Shown: positions 1 to 6,395 of the stretch, in pieces
How the letters are laid out: every line of letters begins with the position of its first letter
Position numbering within the stretch: the first letter of the stretch is position 1
Notes under the pieces: model-generated
What the model saw: the letters and a program-made list of their open reading frames with translations, nothing else
Database searches by the model: none
Told to the model about the DNA's origin: nothing
Origin: Anaeromyxobacter_A sp035538735
Lineage (GTDB): Bacteria > Myxococcota > Myxococcia > Myxococcales > Anaeromyxobacteraceae
Length of the DNA: 29,332 nucleotides
NCBI GenBank assembly: GCA_035538735.1
Contig: DATLJU010000038.1
Location: 1 to 29,332, forward strand
Direction: 5' to 3'
Program-made: the position numbers and the translations under genes

Positions 1-1
1 T

Positions 2-490
2 CAAGAGTTCCAGCTCTTCGACTTCGAGAGCTGGAGCGCGCTGTCGGTGGCGGTGCACGACGAGTCGGTGGGCACGGTGGGGCGGCGCATCCGGGTGCCG
101 CGCGTGATCGTGCTCATGGCCTACGAGCGGATGCCGAAGACTCGCATCCGCTTCTCGCGCTTCAACATCTACGCGCGCGACGAAAACACCTGCCAGTACT
201 GCGGCATCCGGCTGCCGCGCGTCGAGCTCAACCTCGACCACGTCGTGCCGCGGTCACGCGGCGGCGCCACGAGCTGGGAGAACGTGGTGTGCTCGTGTGT
301 GCCGTGCAACCTCAAGAAGGGCGGCCGCACGCCCCAAGAGGCCAGGATGCGGCTGCTCCGGACGCCTTCGAGGCCGCGCTGGACGCCGCTCTTCCGCTCC
401 GCCACGCGCCGCGCCTTCTACAGCGAGTGGCGGCCGTTCATCTCGCTCGCGGATGCCGCCTACTGGAACGCGGAGCTGCTCGCGCAGTAG
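2..490 (+). CDS. HNH endonuclease, 5' end outside window
   Basis: The reading frame is open from base 2, so the start lies upstream; the GTG at 47 is only the first possible start in view and would cut into conserved sequence. The visible part has the HNH_5-type zinc/HNH layout: CQYC, then LDHVVPRSRGG (the D-H pair of the HNH motif), then WENVVCSCVPCN, whose CxxC completes a four-cysteine zinc site and whose N is the HNH asparagine. A basic tail follows and ends in AELLAQ. Small stand-alone proteins of this family are common in bacteria, are predicted to nick DNA, and mostly lack a known role. A weak promoter follows 80 bases downstream, so the MinD-like gene is probably a separate unit. The family call is secure; the biological role is unknown. 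Confidence 0.85.
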   Translation, partial: QEFQLFDFESWSALSVAVHDESVGTVGRRIRVPRVIVLMAYERMPKTRIRFSRFNIYARDENTCQYCGIRLPRVELNLDHVVPRSRGGATSWENVVCSCVPCNLKKGGRTPQEARMRLLRTPSRPRWTPLFRSATRRAFYSEWRPFISLADAAYWNAELLAQ

Positions 491-573
491 CGCAGTTCTC
501 AGCGGTGGCCGTAGGGCCGTCGGGGCGTCGCGCGCAGGCGCTCCCACCCACGCCCAAGCACGGAACCTTCTCT

Positions 574-601
574 TTGGAAAGAGCCGCGGCTCGGCTAGGA
601 T
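574..601 (+). promoter_or_regulatory. Candidate sigma70 promoter of the MinD-like gene
   Basis: TTGGAA at 574-579, a 16-base spacer and TAGGAT at 596-601 resemble -35 and -10 boxes, each with four of six consensus bases. Initiation would fall about 608-610, on or beside the GTG start at 610, so the transcript would be leaderless or nearly so; no Shine-Dalgarno sequence is visible. A palindrome CTCTTT-GG-AAAGAG (570-583) covers the -35 box and could be an operator. The match is by eye only. Confidence 0.4.
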
Positions 602-609
602 CGCGGCCC

Positions 610-1602
610 GTGCCGGACGCGCAACCACTCCAGCTCGTGCCCACGGACCCGCGCGTCCCGCGCCGAGCGCCCGTCCGCGCGCTGCCCCGCCCGCCGCGGA
701 TCGTGAGCGTCGGCGGCGGCAAGGGCGGCATCGGCAAGAGCCTCGTCGCCGCGAACCTCGCCATCGCGCTCGCCCGCCGCGGCGAGCGGGTCGTGCTCGT
801 CGACGCGGACCTCGCCGGCGCGAACCTGCACACGTGCCTCGGCCTCGAACTGCCAGGCCGCGGCCTCGCCGACGTGCTGGAGCGGCGGGCCGAGCTCGCC
901 GCGGTCGCGGTGCCGACCTGCGTCCCCGGCGTGCGGCTCGTGGCGGGCGCGATGGATCACCCTGACGCGACGAACCCCAAGCTCGCGCAGAAGGCGCGTC
1001 TCGTGAAGCAGCTGCAGACGCTCGACGCCGACCGGGTGGTGATCGACCTCGGCGCCGGGACGCACCTCCACGTCCTCGACCTCTTCCTCGTCTCGGAGCA
1101 AGGCCTGCTCGTGCTCGTGCCCGAGCCGAGCGCGGTCGAGAACGTCTACCGCTTCGTGAAGGCCGCCTTCTGGCGGCGCGTGCGGCACGCCGTCTCCGCG
1201 CACGGGTGCGAGGCGCAGCTCCGCGCCGTCATCGGCGAGGGGACGTTCCGCAGCCCGGCCGAGATCCTCGGCACGCTCTCGGCGCGCCACCCCCAGTCCG
1301 GCGCGGTGCTGGCGCGCGAGCTCATCGCGTTCCGTCCCCGCCTGGTCGTGAACCAGACCCGCACGCCGCAGGACGAGGGGGTCGGGCCGGCCGTCATCGC
1401 CGCCTGGCGTAAGTTCTTCGGCCTCGGCATGGATTACCTCGGTCACGTCCCGCACGAGGGCGAGATGTGGCGCGCGATGCGGGCGCGCCGCCCTCTGCTC
1501 GTCCACGCGCCCGAAGCGCCAGCCTCTCTCAGCTTCGCCCACATCGCCGAGGGCCTCGCGGCGCTCGAGGCCGCCGAGGTCCACAGCGGGAGAACGACTT
1601 GA
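610..1602 (+). CDS. MinD/FlhG-like P-loop ATPase
   Basis: This 330-residue protein is a deviant-Walker-A ATPase of the ParA/MinD/FlhG (SIMIBI) class. It shows GGGKGGIGKS at residues 35-44 with the signature lysine of the dimer-forming group, VDADLAGANLHTCLGL at about 64-79 (Walker A'/switch I), and VVIDLGAG near 143-150 as Walker B. A segment SEQGLLVLVPEPSAVENVYRFVK follows in two parts (about 162-184), typical of MinD/FlhG. These ATPases position division, flagellar or polar machinery by cycling on the membrane or nucleoid. No obvious C-terminal amphipathic targeting helix is seen. The GTG at 610 is chosen because upstream codons are a shadow of the HNH gene and a promoter-like element ends at 601. 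The stop overlaps the TTG start of the next gene by 3 bases, indicating translational coupling. Partner and cellular target are unknown. Confidence 0.85.
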   Translation: MPDAQPLQLVPTDPRVPRRAPVRALPRPPRIVSVGGGKGGIGKSLVAANLAIALARRGERVVLVDADLAGANLHTCLGLELPGRGLADVLERRAELAAVAVPTCVPGVRLVAGAMDHPDATNPKLAQKARLVKQLQTLDADRVVIDLGAGTHLHVLDLFLVSEQGLLVLVPEPSAVENVYRFVKAAFWRRVRHAVSAHGCEAQLRAVIGEGTFRSPAEILGTLSARHPQSGAVLARELIAFRPRLVVNQTRTPQDEGVGPAVIAAWRKFFGLGMDYLGHVPHEGEMWRAMRARRPLLVHAPEAPASLSFAHIAEGLAALEAAEVHSGRTT

Positions 1603-2594
1603 AGCCGCTCGCCGAGCAGAGCCTGTACGAGATCCTGGAGGTGCCGTCCGATGCCCCGGAGGACGACATCGTCAAGGCGTGGGACCGCGTGAGCGCGCTC
1701 TGCGCGCCGGGCGCCCTCGCGACGTACACGCTGATCCCGCAGGAAGACGCTGCGCTGCTCGGCCGCCGGCTCGAGGAGGCGCTGACCGTCCTCCTCGACC
1801 CCGTCGCGCGGCAGCGCTACGACGAGACCCTTTCGCTCACGCCGGTTCCCCGCGGCGGCGGCTGCGGTCAGGCCTCCGCGTCCGGTCCCGAGGAGACGCC
1901 GAGGCCGCGCGTGCTGCCGCCCGTCATCCGGCCCCGCCCGATGCCGCCCATCATCCCGCCGAGGCGGGACCCTCCGCCGGCTGGAATGTACCTCCCGACG
2001 CCGATCCCGCTCGAGCGCGTCGCGCCGGCGGTCGAGGCGGCCGAGGCGCCTGCGCAGGTCGAGGAGGCGCCCCCCCAGATCCAGGTGGCCGAGGCGCCTG
2101 GCCGGGGCGAGTTGGCCGAGGCCCCCACGCCGGTCGAGGCGGCTGTCCCCATCCCGCTCGCCACCCCGGTCCCGGTCTCGCCCCCGTTCGCGGCCGTGGC
2201 AGACGTGCCGCGCCCGACCCCGGTCCCGGCCGCGCTGGCGCCAGCGACCGTCCCACCGGTGGTCCCCGCGGCCACTCCTGCGCCCCGACCCCAGGAGATC
2301 ATCGTCGGCGACGGCACGCGCTACACCGGCGACGTGCTCCGCCGCGCCCGGGAAGCGCGCGGCATCACGGTGCAGCAGGTCTGCGAGCGCACCAAGATCA
2401 CCCGCCACCACGTCGAGAACCTGGAGGCCGAGCGCTACGATCTCCTGCCGGCGCCCGTCTACCTGCGCGGCATCCTCATGGCGCTCGCCAAGGAGCTGCG
2501 GCTCGACGGGCAGAAGGTGGCGCGCAGCTATCTGGAAGCGATGGCGGCCGCGGCGCCGCCGCCGACGACGGCGACCCGCATGACGCAGCGTTGA
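1599..2594 (+). CDS. J-domain-like plus RodZ-type HTH protein
   Basis: A 331-residue protein of three parts. Residues about 8-78 look like a J domain (LYEILEVPSDAPEDDIVKAW at the start, LLDPVARQRYDETL at the end), but the HPD tripeptide needed to stimulate Hsp70 is absent; CAPGALATYTLIP stands in its place. Residues about 85-235 are a low-complexity Pro/Ala/Val/Glu linker. Residues about 238-315 form a RodZ/HTH_25-type helix-turn-helix (GDVLRRAREARGITVQQVCE, then TRHHVENLEAERYDLLPAPVYLRGIL). Unlike RodZ there is no transmembrane helix. The TTG start at 1599 lies 6 bases after GGGAGA and overlaps the stop of the MinD-like gene, so the two are probably made in step and may interact. This could be a cytosolic adaptor or regulator for the ATPase; that is inference. 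The fold assignments are good, the function is unknown. Confidence 0.75.
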   Translation: MKPLAEQSLYEILEVPSDAPEDDIVKAWDRVSALCAPGALATYTLIPQEDAALLGRRLEEALTVLLDPVARQRYDETLSLTPVPRGGGCGQASASGPEETPRPRVLPPVIRPRPMPPIIPPRRDPPPAGMYLPTPIPLERVAPAVEAAEAPAQVEEAPPQIQVAEAPGRGELAEAPTPVEAAVPIPLATPVPVSPPFAAVADVPRPTPVPAALAPATVPPVVPAATPAPRPQEIIVGDGTRYTGDVLRRAREARGITVQQVCERTKITRHHVENLEAERYDLLPAPVYLRGILMALAKELRLDGQKVARSYLEAMAAAAPPPTTATRMTQR

Positions 2595-2619
2595 CCCCTC
2601 CAGGGCTCTGGCCTACGAT
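2591..2619 (+). promoter_or_regulatory. Strong sigma70-like promoter, predicted leaderless
   Basis: TTGACC (2591-2596), exactly 17 bases, then TACGAT (2614-2619). The -35 box matches five of six consensus bases and overlaps the stop codon of the preceding gene. Only six bases separate the -10 box from the ATG at 2626, so transcription should begin at the A of the start codon. There is no Shine-Dalgarno sequence in front of that ATG, which fits leaderless translation. Confidence 0.6.
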
Positions 2620-2625
2620 CGACGC

Positions 2626-2892
2626 ATGCCGCTCATCGAGACGCCCGAGCAAGCGAACCGCCTCGCCCGCGCCATCTGCTCCGACGTGTCGCTCTACAAC
2701 GAGGAGAAGATCGTCCGCGGCATCGAGCAGGACAACTTCTTCGACGCGCTCGAGGAGGAGCTGGAGGAGGGGCGGGAGCTGTACCGGTCGCGCCTCGCTC
2801 CGGATCTCTACGCGCGCACGAACTTCTACGACCGCGCCATCGTCGACGTCATCCTGCGCTCGAAGCGGCACGTGAAGTCCCGCATCTGGTGA
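2626..2892 (+). CDS. Conserved hypothetical protein, 88 aa
   Basis: A small acidic protein with no signal peptide or membrane segment. It starts MPLIETPEQANRLARAI, has a very acidic central run EEELEEGREL at about residues 42-52, and ends with a basic KRHVKSRIW. The predicted structure is mostly helical. I do not recognise a named domain. The codon use matches neighbouring genes, and it has its own good promoter (TTGACC-N17-TACGAT), so it is likely real. It lies 10 bases before the pseudouridine synthase gene and is probably co-transcribed with it. The start ATG is the first codon after the promoter. Function unknown. Confidence 0.7.
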   Translation: MPLIETPEQANRLARAICSDVSLYNEEKIVRGIEQDNFFDALEEELEEGRELYRSRLAPDLYARTNFYDRAIVDVILRSKRHVKSRIW

Positions 2893-2902
2893 CGGGCGCG
2901 GC

Positions 2903-3868
2903 GTGCCCGAGACGCGCCTCCTCGTCGTGACGCAGGCGCTGGCTGGTCTCCGCCTCGACGTCGCCCTCACGAAGCTGGCGCCGGACCTGACGCGCGCGCG
3001 CGTCCAGCGGCTGCTGGACGCCGGGTTGCTCCTCGTCGACGGGCGGGCCGGCAAGGCGGCGTCGCGCGTGCGCGGCGGCGAGCGGCTCGAGCTGACGCTG
3101 CCCGATCCCGAGCCCTCCGGCCTCGTGGCGCAGGACCTGCCGCTGGCCGTGCTGTTCGAGGACGAAGACCTGCTCGTCCTCGACAAGGCGGCGGGGATGG
3201 TGGTCCACCCGGCGCGCGGCACGCCGCACTCGACGGTGGTGAACGCGCTCCTGCACCGGCTCGGACACGAAGGGCCCGGCTCTCGGCTCGGGCTGGTGCA
3301 CCGGCTCGACAAGGACACTTCGGGCTGTCTCGTGGTGGCGAAGCACGAGGCGGCGCTGGTGGCGCTGCAGGCCGCGTTCAAGCGGCGCGACGTGGAGAAG
3401 TCGTACCTGGCGCTCTGCCACGGCGCGCTCGCGGCCGAGGGGCGCCTCGACACGCCCTACGGCCGCCACCCGCGCGATCGAACGCGCTACACCTCGCGCC
3501 TGAAGGACAGCGTCCGCCGCGCCGTCACCACCTGGCGCGTCCGGGAGGCGTTCTCGGGGGCGGCGTGGGTCGAGGTGACCCTTCACACCGGGCGGACGCA
3601 CCAGATCCGCGTCCACCTCGCCGAGCACGGCCACCCGCTCCTTGCGGACGCGATCTACGGTGGCACGCGGCGCGAGGCGCGGCTCGCGCCCGATCACCCG
3701 GTGCGCCGGGCGGCGGAGGCCATCGGCCGGCAGGCGCTCCACGCCTGGCGCCTCGGCTTCCCGCATCCGCGGACCGGCGAGCGCGTCGCCTTCGAGGCGC
3801 CCCCGCCGGCGGACTTCGAGGCGGCGCTGGCGGCGCTGCGCGGCCGTCCTACCGGCTCGCGGCGCTGA
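2903..3868 (+). CDS. RluA-family 23S rRNA pseudouridine synthase (RluC/RluD-like)
   Basis: A 321-residue enzyme that isomerises uridine to pseudouridine in structured RNA. Residues about 12-70 form an S4 RNA-binding domain (RLDVALTKL, RARVQRLLDAGLLLVDG). The catalytic domain follows, with DLLVLDKAAGMVVHPARG at about 89-106, the family signature HRLDKDTSG with the catalytic aspartate D136, and GRTHQIRVHLAEHGHPLLAD near 232-251, the conserved uracil-pocket motif. S4 domain plus length are like RluD/RluC (about 320 residues), which modify 23S rRNA, so large-subunit rRNA is the probable substrate; the exact uridine cannot be told. The GTG start at 2903 leaves a 10-base gap from the previous gene with a weak GGGCGCGG upstream. 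The 3' end overlaps the convergent methyltransferase gene by 20 bases. Confidence 0.9.
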   Translation: MPETRLLVVTQALAGLRLDVALTKLAPDLTRARVQRLLDAGLLLVDGRAGKAASRVRGGERLELTLPDPEPSGLVAQDLPLAVLFEDEDLLVLDKAAGMVVHPARGTPHSTVVNALLHRLGHEGPGSRLGLVHRLDKDTSGCLVVAKHEAALVALQAAFKRRDVEKSYLALCHGALAAEGRLDTPYGRHPRDRTRYTSRLKDSVRRAVTTWRVREAFSGAAWVEVTLHTGRTHQIRVHLAEHGHPLLADAIYGGTRREARLAPDHPVRRAAEAIGRQALHAWRLGFPHPRTGERVAFEAPPPADFEAALAALRGRPTGSRR

Positions 3869-4433
3869 ACCGGCGGAACAGGCCGCGCACCTGCCGACCC
3901 TCCTGCTGGATGCGGAAGCCCGCCGCCTCGACCGCCGCCTCGGTGTCGCGGTTCGGGCGGCAGCCGCCGGTGAACCGCGTCCAGGCGGGCTGCCCGAGGT
4001 CCTGGAGCCGGGCCGGCAGCGCGCGGCGCGCCCGGACGTGCTCGAGCGCCCGCACCGATCCGCCGGGCGCGAGCACGCGCCGCAGCTCTGCGAGGGCCCG
4101 CGGCGGGTCGTCCACGCTGCAGAGCACGAGGGACGACACCGCCGTGTCGAAGGCGCCGTCACGGAACGGCAGCGCCTCGGCGCGCGCCTGCACGAGCGGC
4201 ACGCCGGGCGCGCGGCGGCGAGCGCGGGCCAGGTTCTGCGGGTGAGGGTCGACCGCGACGAGCGCCGTCCCGGGCGCGTAGCGCGGCAGGTTCCTCCCCG
4301 TCCCGCACCCGATCTCGAGTACCAGCCCGCGCACCCCGCCGACGAGCCACGCGCGCCAGCGCCCCAGCCATCCGCGGTCGGAGAGCGCCATGCCGGCGTC
4401 GTACAGCCAAGGGATCTGCTCCACGCCTCGCAT
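3849..4433 (-). CDS. Class I SAM-dependent methyltransferase (METTL7/UbiE-like)
   Basis: A 194-residue methyltransferase. LEIGCGTGRNLPRY at residues 39-52 is motif I (SAM binding), LVAVDP at 58-63 is the acidic loop binding the ribose, FDTAVSSLVLCSVDDP at 95-110 is motif II/post-II, and ELRRVLAPGGSVRALEHVR at 116-134 is motif III. WTRFTGGCRPNRDTEAAVE (151-169) resembles the tail of small-molecule Methyltransf_11 enzymes such as METTL7. The substrate cannot be inferred. The ATG at 4433 lies 14 bases after the stop of the ABC exporter gene, so the two form a minus-strand operon; the methyltransferase might modify the exported compound or a lipid, which is speculation. The open frame extends upstream to 4757, but that part is the shadow of the ABC gene. 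The tail overlaps the pseudouridine synthase gene by 20 bases. Confidence 0.85.
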   Translation of the reverse strand: MRGVEQIPWLYDAGMALSDRGWLGRWRAWLVGGVRGLVLEIGCGTGRNLPRYAPGTALVAVDPHPQNLARARRRAPGVPLVQARAEALPFRDGAFDTAVSSLVLCSVDDPPRALAELRRVLAPGGSVRALEHVRARRALPARLQDLGQPAWTRFTGGCRPNRDTEAAVEAAGFRIQQEGRQVRGLFRRFSAASR

Positions 4434-4447
4434 GGCTGGCCTCCCTC

Positions 4448-6316
4448 TCAGTCGAGGTACCCCTGCGCCTGCAGCCGGAACAGGTGCGCGTAGCGCCCGT
4501 CCAGGTCGAGGAGCTCGCGGTGGCTCCCCAGCTCGACGATGCGCCCGCTGTGCAGAACCGCGATGCGGTCGGCCATGGTGCGAACGGTCGAGAACCGGTG
4601 GGAGATCACGATGGCGGTCCGGTCCGCCGCGAGCGCGCGGAAGCGCTCGAACAGCTCGTGCTCGGCCTCGGCGTCGACGGCGGCGGTCGGCTCGTCGAGG
4701 ATCAGCACCTCGGGCCGCTCCCGCATGAACCCGCGCGCCACCGCCAGCTTCTGCCACTGGCCGGCCGAGAGCTCCTGGCCGGCCTCGAACCAGCCGCCCA
4801 GCACCGTGTCGTAGCGCTGCGGGAGCGCCTCCACGACGGCCGCCGCCCCGCCGCGGCGGGCCGCCTCCTCGATGCGGGGGCGATCCTCCACGTGTGGCGG
4901 GCTCCCGAGGCCGATGTTCTCGGCCGCGGTGAACTGGTACCGGACGAAGTCCTGGAACACGGCGCCGATCCGCCGCCGCAGGTCGTCCACGTCGAGATCC
5001 CGCAGATCGACGCCCCCGTACCGGATCTCGCCCTCGGTGGGGTCATAGAGTCGGAGCAAGAGCTTCACGAGCGTGCTCTTCCCGGCGCCATTCTCGCCCA
5101 CGAGCCCCAGCTTCTCGCCCGGCTCGAGGGTGAGCGAGACGTCGCGCAGCGCCCAGGCGGCGCGGCCGGGATACTGGAACGAGACGTTCACGAGCTCGAT
5201 GCGGAGCGGATCGCCGCGCGGGAGCGAGCGGGGCGGGGCGAGGCGCGGCCGCTCGCCGCCGGTCGGGATCCCGAGGTAGGCGAACAGATTCGACATGTAG
5301 AGGGCGTCCTCGTAGAGCGAGCCGATCGCGGTGAGGATGCTCTGCACCGCGCTCTGGCCCTGCCGGAAGACGGCCAGGTACAGGGTGAGGTCGCCGAGCG
5401 AGATCTCGCCCCGCGCCGCACGTCTGGCGACGAGGGCGTACATCCCGTAGAAGGCCGCCAGCGAGACGAGCCCGAACAGCACCCCGAACGCCATGCGCCG
5501 CACCGCCAGGCGCCGGTCCTCGTCGTAGAACTTCGTGAAGAGCGCGCGGTAGCGATCGAGGACGAGCGTCCCCAGGCCGAACAGCTTCACCTCCTTCACG
5601 TGGCTGTCGCGGGTGAGGATCCACTCGAGGTAGTTGAGCCGCCGCCCCTCCGGCGCGCGCCAGGAGTTGAGGCGGAACGACGCCGCCGCCAGCCGTGCCT
5701 CGGCCAGGAAGGCCGGGATGGACGAGGCGACCACCACCAGCACGCTCCACGGTGAGAGCCGGGCCAGCAGCGCCGAGAGCGCCGCCAGCGTGATGGCGTT
5801 CTGGGCGATGGTGAAGGCCTGCATGACGAGCGAGAGCGGGCGCGCCGAGGCCTCGCGTCGCGCGTTCTGCATCTTGTCGTACACCTCGGCGTCCTCGAAG
5901 TGCCGCAGCTCCAGCTCGAGCGCCTTCTCGAGGATGCGCTCGTTCACGGCGTTGCCGAGGCGCGCCCGGAGCAGCTCGCGTTGCAGCCCGAGCAGGCGTC
6001 CGGCCGTCATCGAGAGCGCCATGAGGCCGAGCTCGAGCAGCACGAGCGCCGTGACGCGGCCGGGTGGGGCCTGGCCGCGGCCGGCCGCCACGACCGTGTC
6101 CACGATGAGCTTACCGACCCAGGCGATGCCGGCCGGCAGCACCGCGGCCACCGCCGTGAGGGCGGCCAGCAGCACCGCGCCGCGCGCGTCGGCGCGCCAG
6201 ACGAGGGCGAACGTGCCTGGGACCTGTCGCGCCGCGGCACCGAGAGCGCGGGCGCGCTGGCGCCAGGGCAAGCGCGGCGGCGGTGGTCGAGGAGGGGGCG
6301 GGTGGGAGGCAGGCAC
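4448..6316 (-). CDS. ABC exporter, fused membrane and ATPase domains
   Basis: A 622-residue half-transporter: a Pro-rich N-terminus (residues 1-17), a type IV exporter membrane domain (about 40-345, hydrophobic stretches near 47-68, 88-105, 170-205 and 275-297), then the nucleotide-binding domain. The latter has Walker A GENGAGKST (408-416), Q-loop Q455, signature LSAGQ (516-520), Walker B VLILDEPT (537-544) and H-loop H573 (ISHRFSTVRT). All catalytic residues are present, so it should be an active homodimeric exporter. Substrate unknown. The signature is LSAGQ rather than LSGGQ, a conservative change. The GTG start at 6316 is the longest option and has only a weak ribosome site; a shorter form cannot be excluded. 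It leads the operon with the methyltransferase and is divergent from speA, the two sharing a 79-base promoter region. Confidence 0.9.
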   Translation of the reverse strand: MPASHPPPPRPPPPRLPWRQRARALGAAARQVPGTFALVWRADARGAVLLAALTAVAAVLPAGIAWVGKLIVDTVVAAGRGQAPPGRVTALVLLELGLMALSMTAGRLLGLQRELLRARLGNAVNERILEKALELELRHFEDAEVYDKMQNARREASARPLSLVMQAFTIAQNAITLAALSALLARLSPWSVLVVVASSIPAFLAEARLAAASFRLNSWRAPEGRRLNYLEWILTRDSHVKEVKLFGLGTLVLDRYRALFTKFYDEDRRLAVRRMAFGVLFGLVSLAAFYGMYALVARRAARGEISLGDLTLYLAVFRQGQSAVQSILTAIGSLYEDALYMSNLFAYLGIPTGGERPRLAPPRSLPRGDPLRIELVNVSFQYPGRAAWALRDVSLTLEPGEKLGLVGENGAGKSTLVKLLLRLYDPTEGEIRYGGVDLRDLDVDDLRRRIGAVFQDFVRYQFTAAENIGLGSPPHVEDRPRIEEAARRGGAAAVVEALPQRYDTVLGGWFEAGQELSAGQWQKLAVARGFMRERPEVLILDEPTAAVDAEAEHELFERFRALAADRTAIVISHRFSTVRTMADRIAVLHSGRIVELGSHRELLDLDGRYAHLFRLQAQGYLD

Positions 6317-6395
6317 GCCGCCCGCTCAGTAACCCGCGGCGACGCGAGAGGCGACCTTTCTTTCTCGCGGCCAGCGATCTAGAAGAGGTCCCGCC

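Noticed and set aside
289..609. N-terminal extension of the MinD-like frame back to 289
   Set aside because: It overlaps the HNH gene in another frame, its translation is arginine/alanine-rich without family similarity, and the GTG at 610 sits right after promoter-like boxes.
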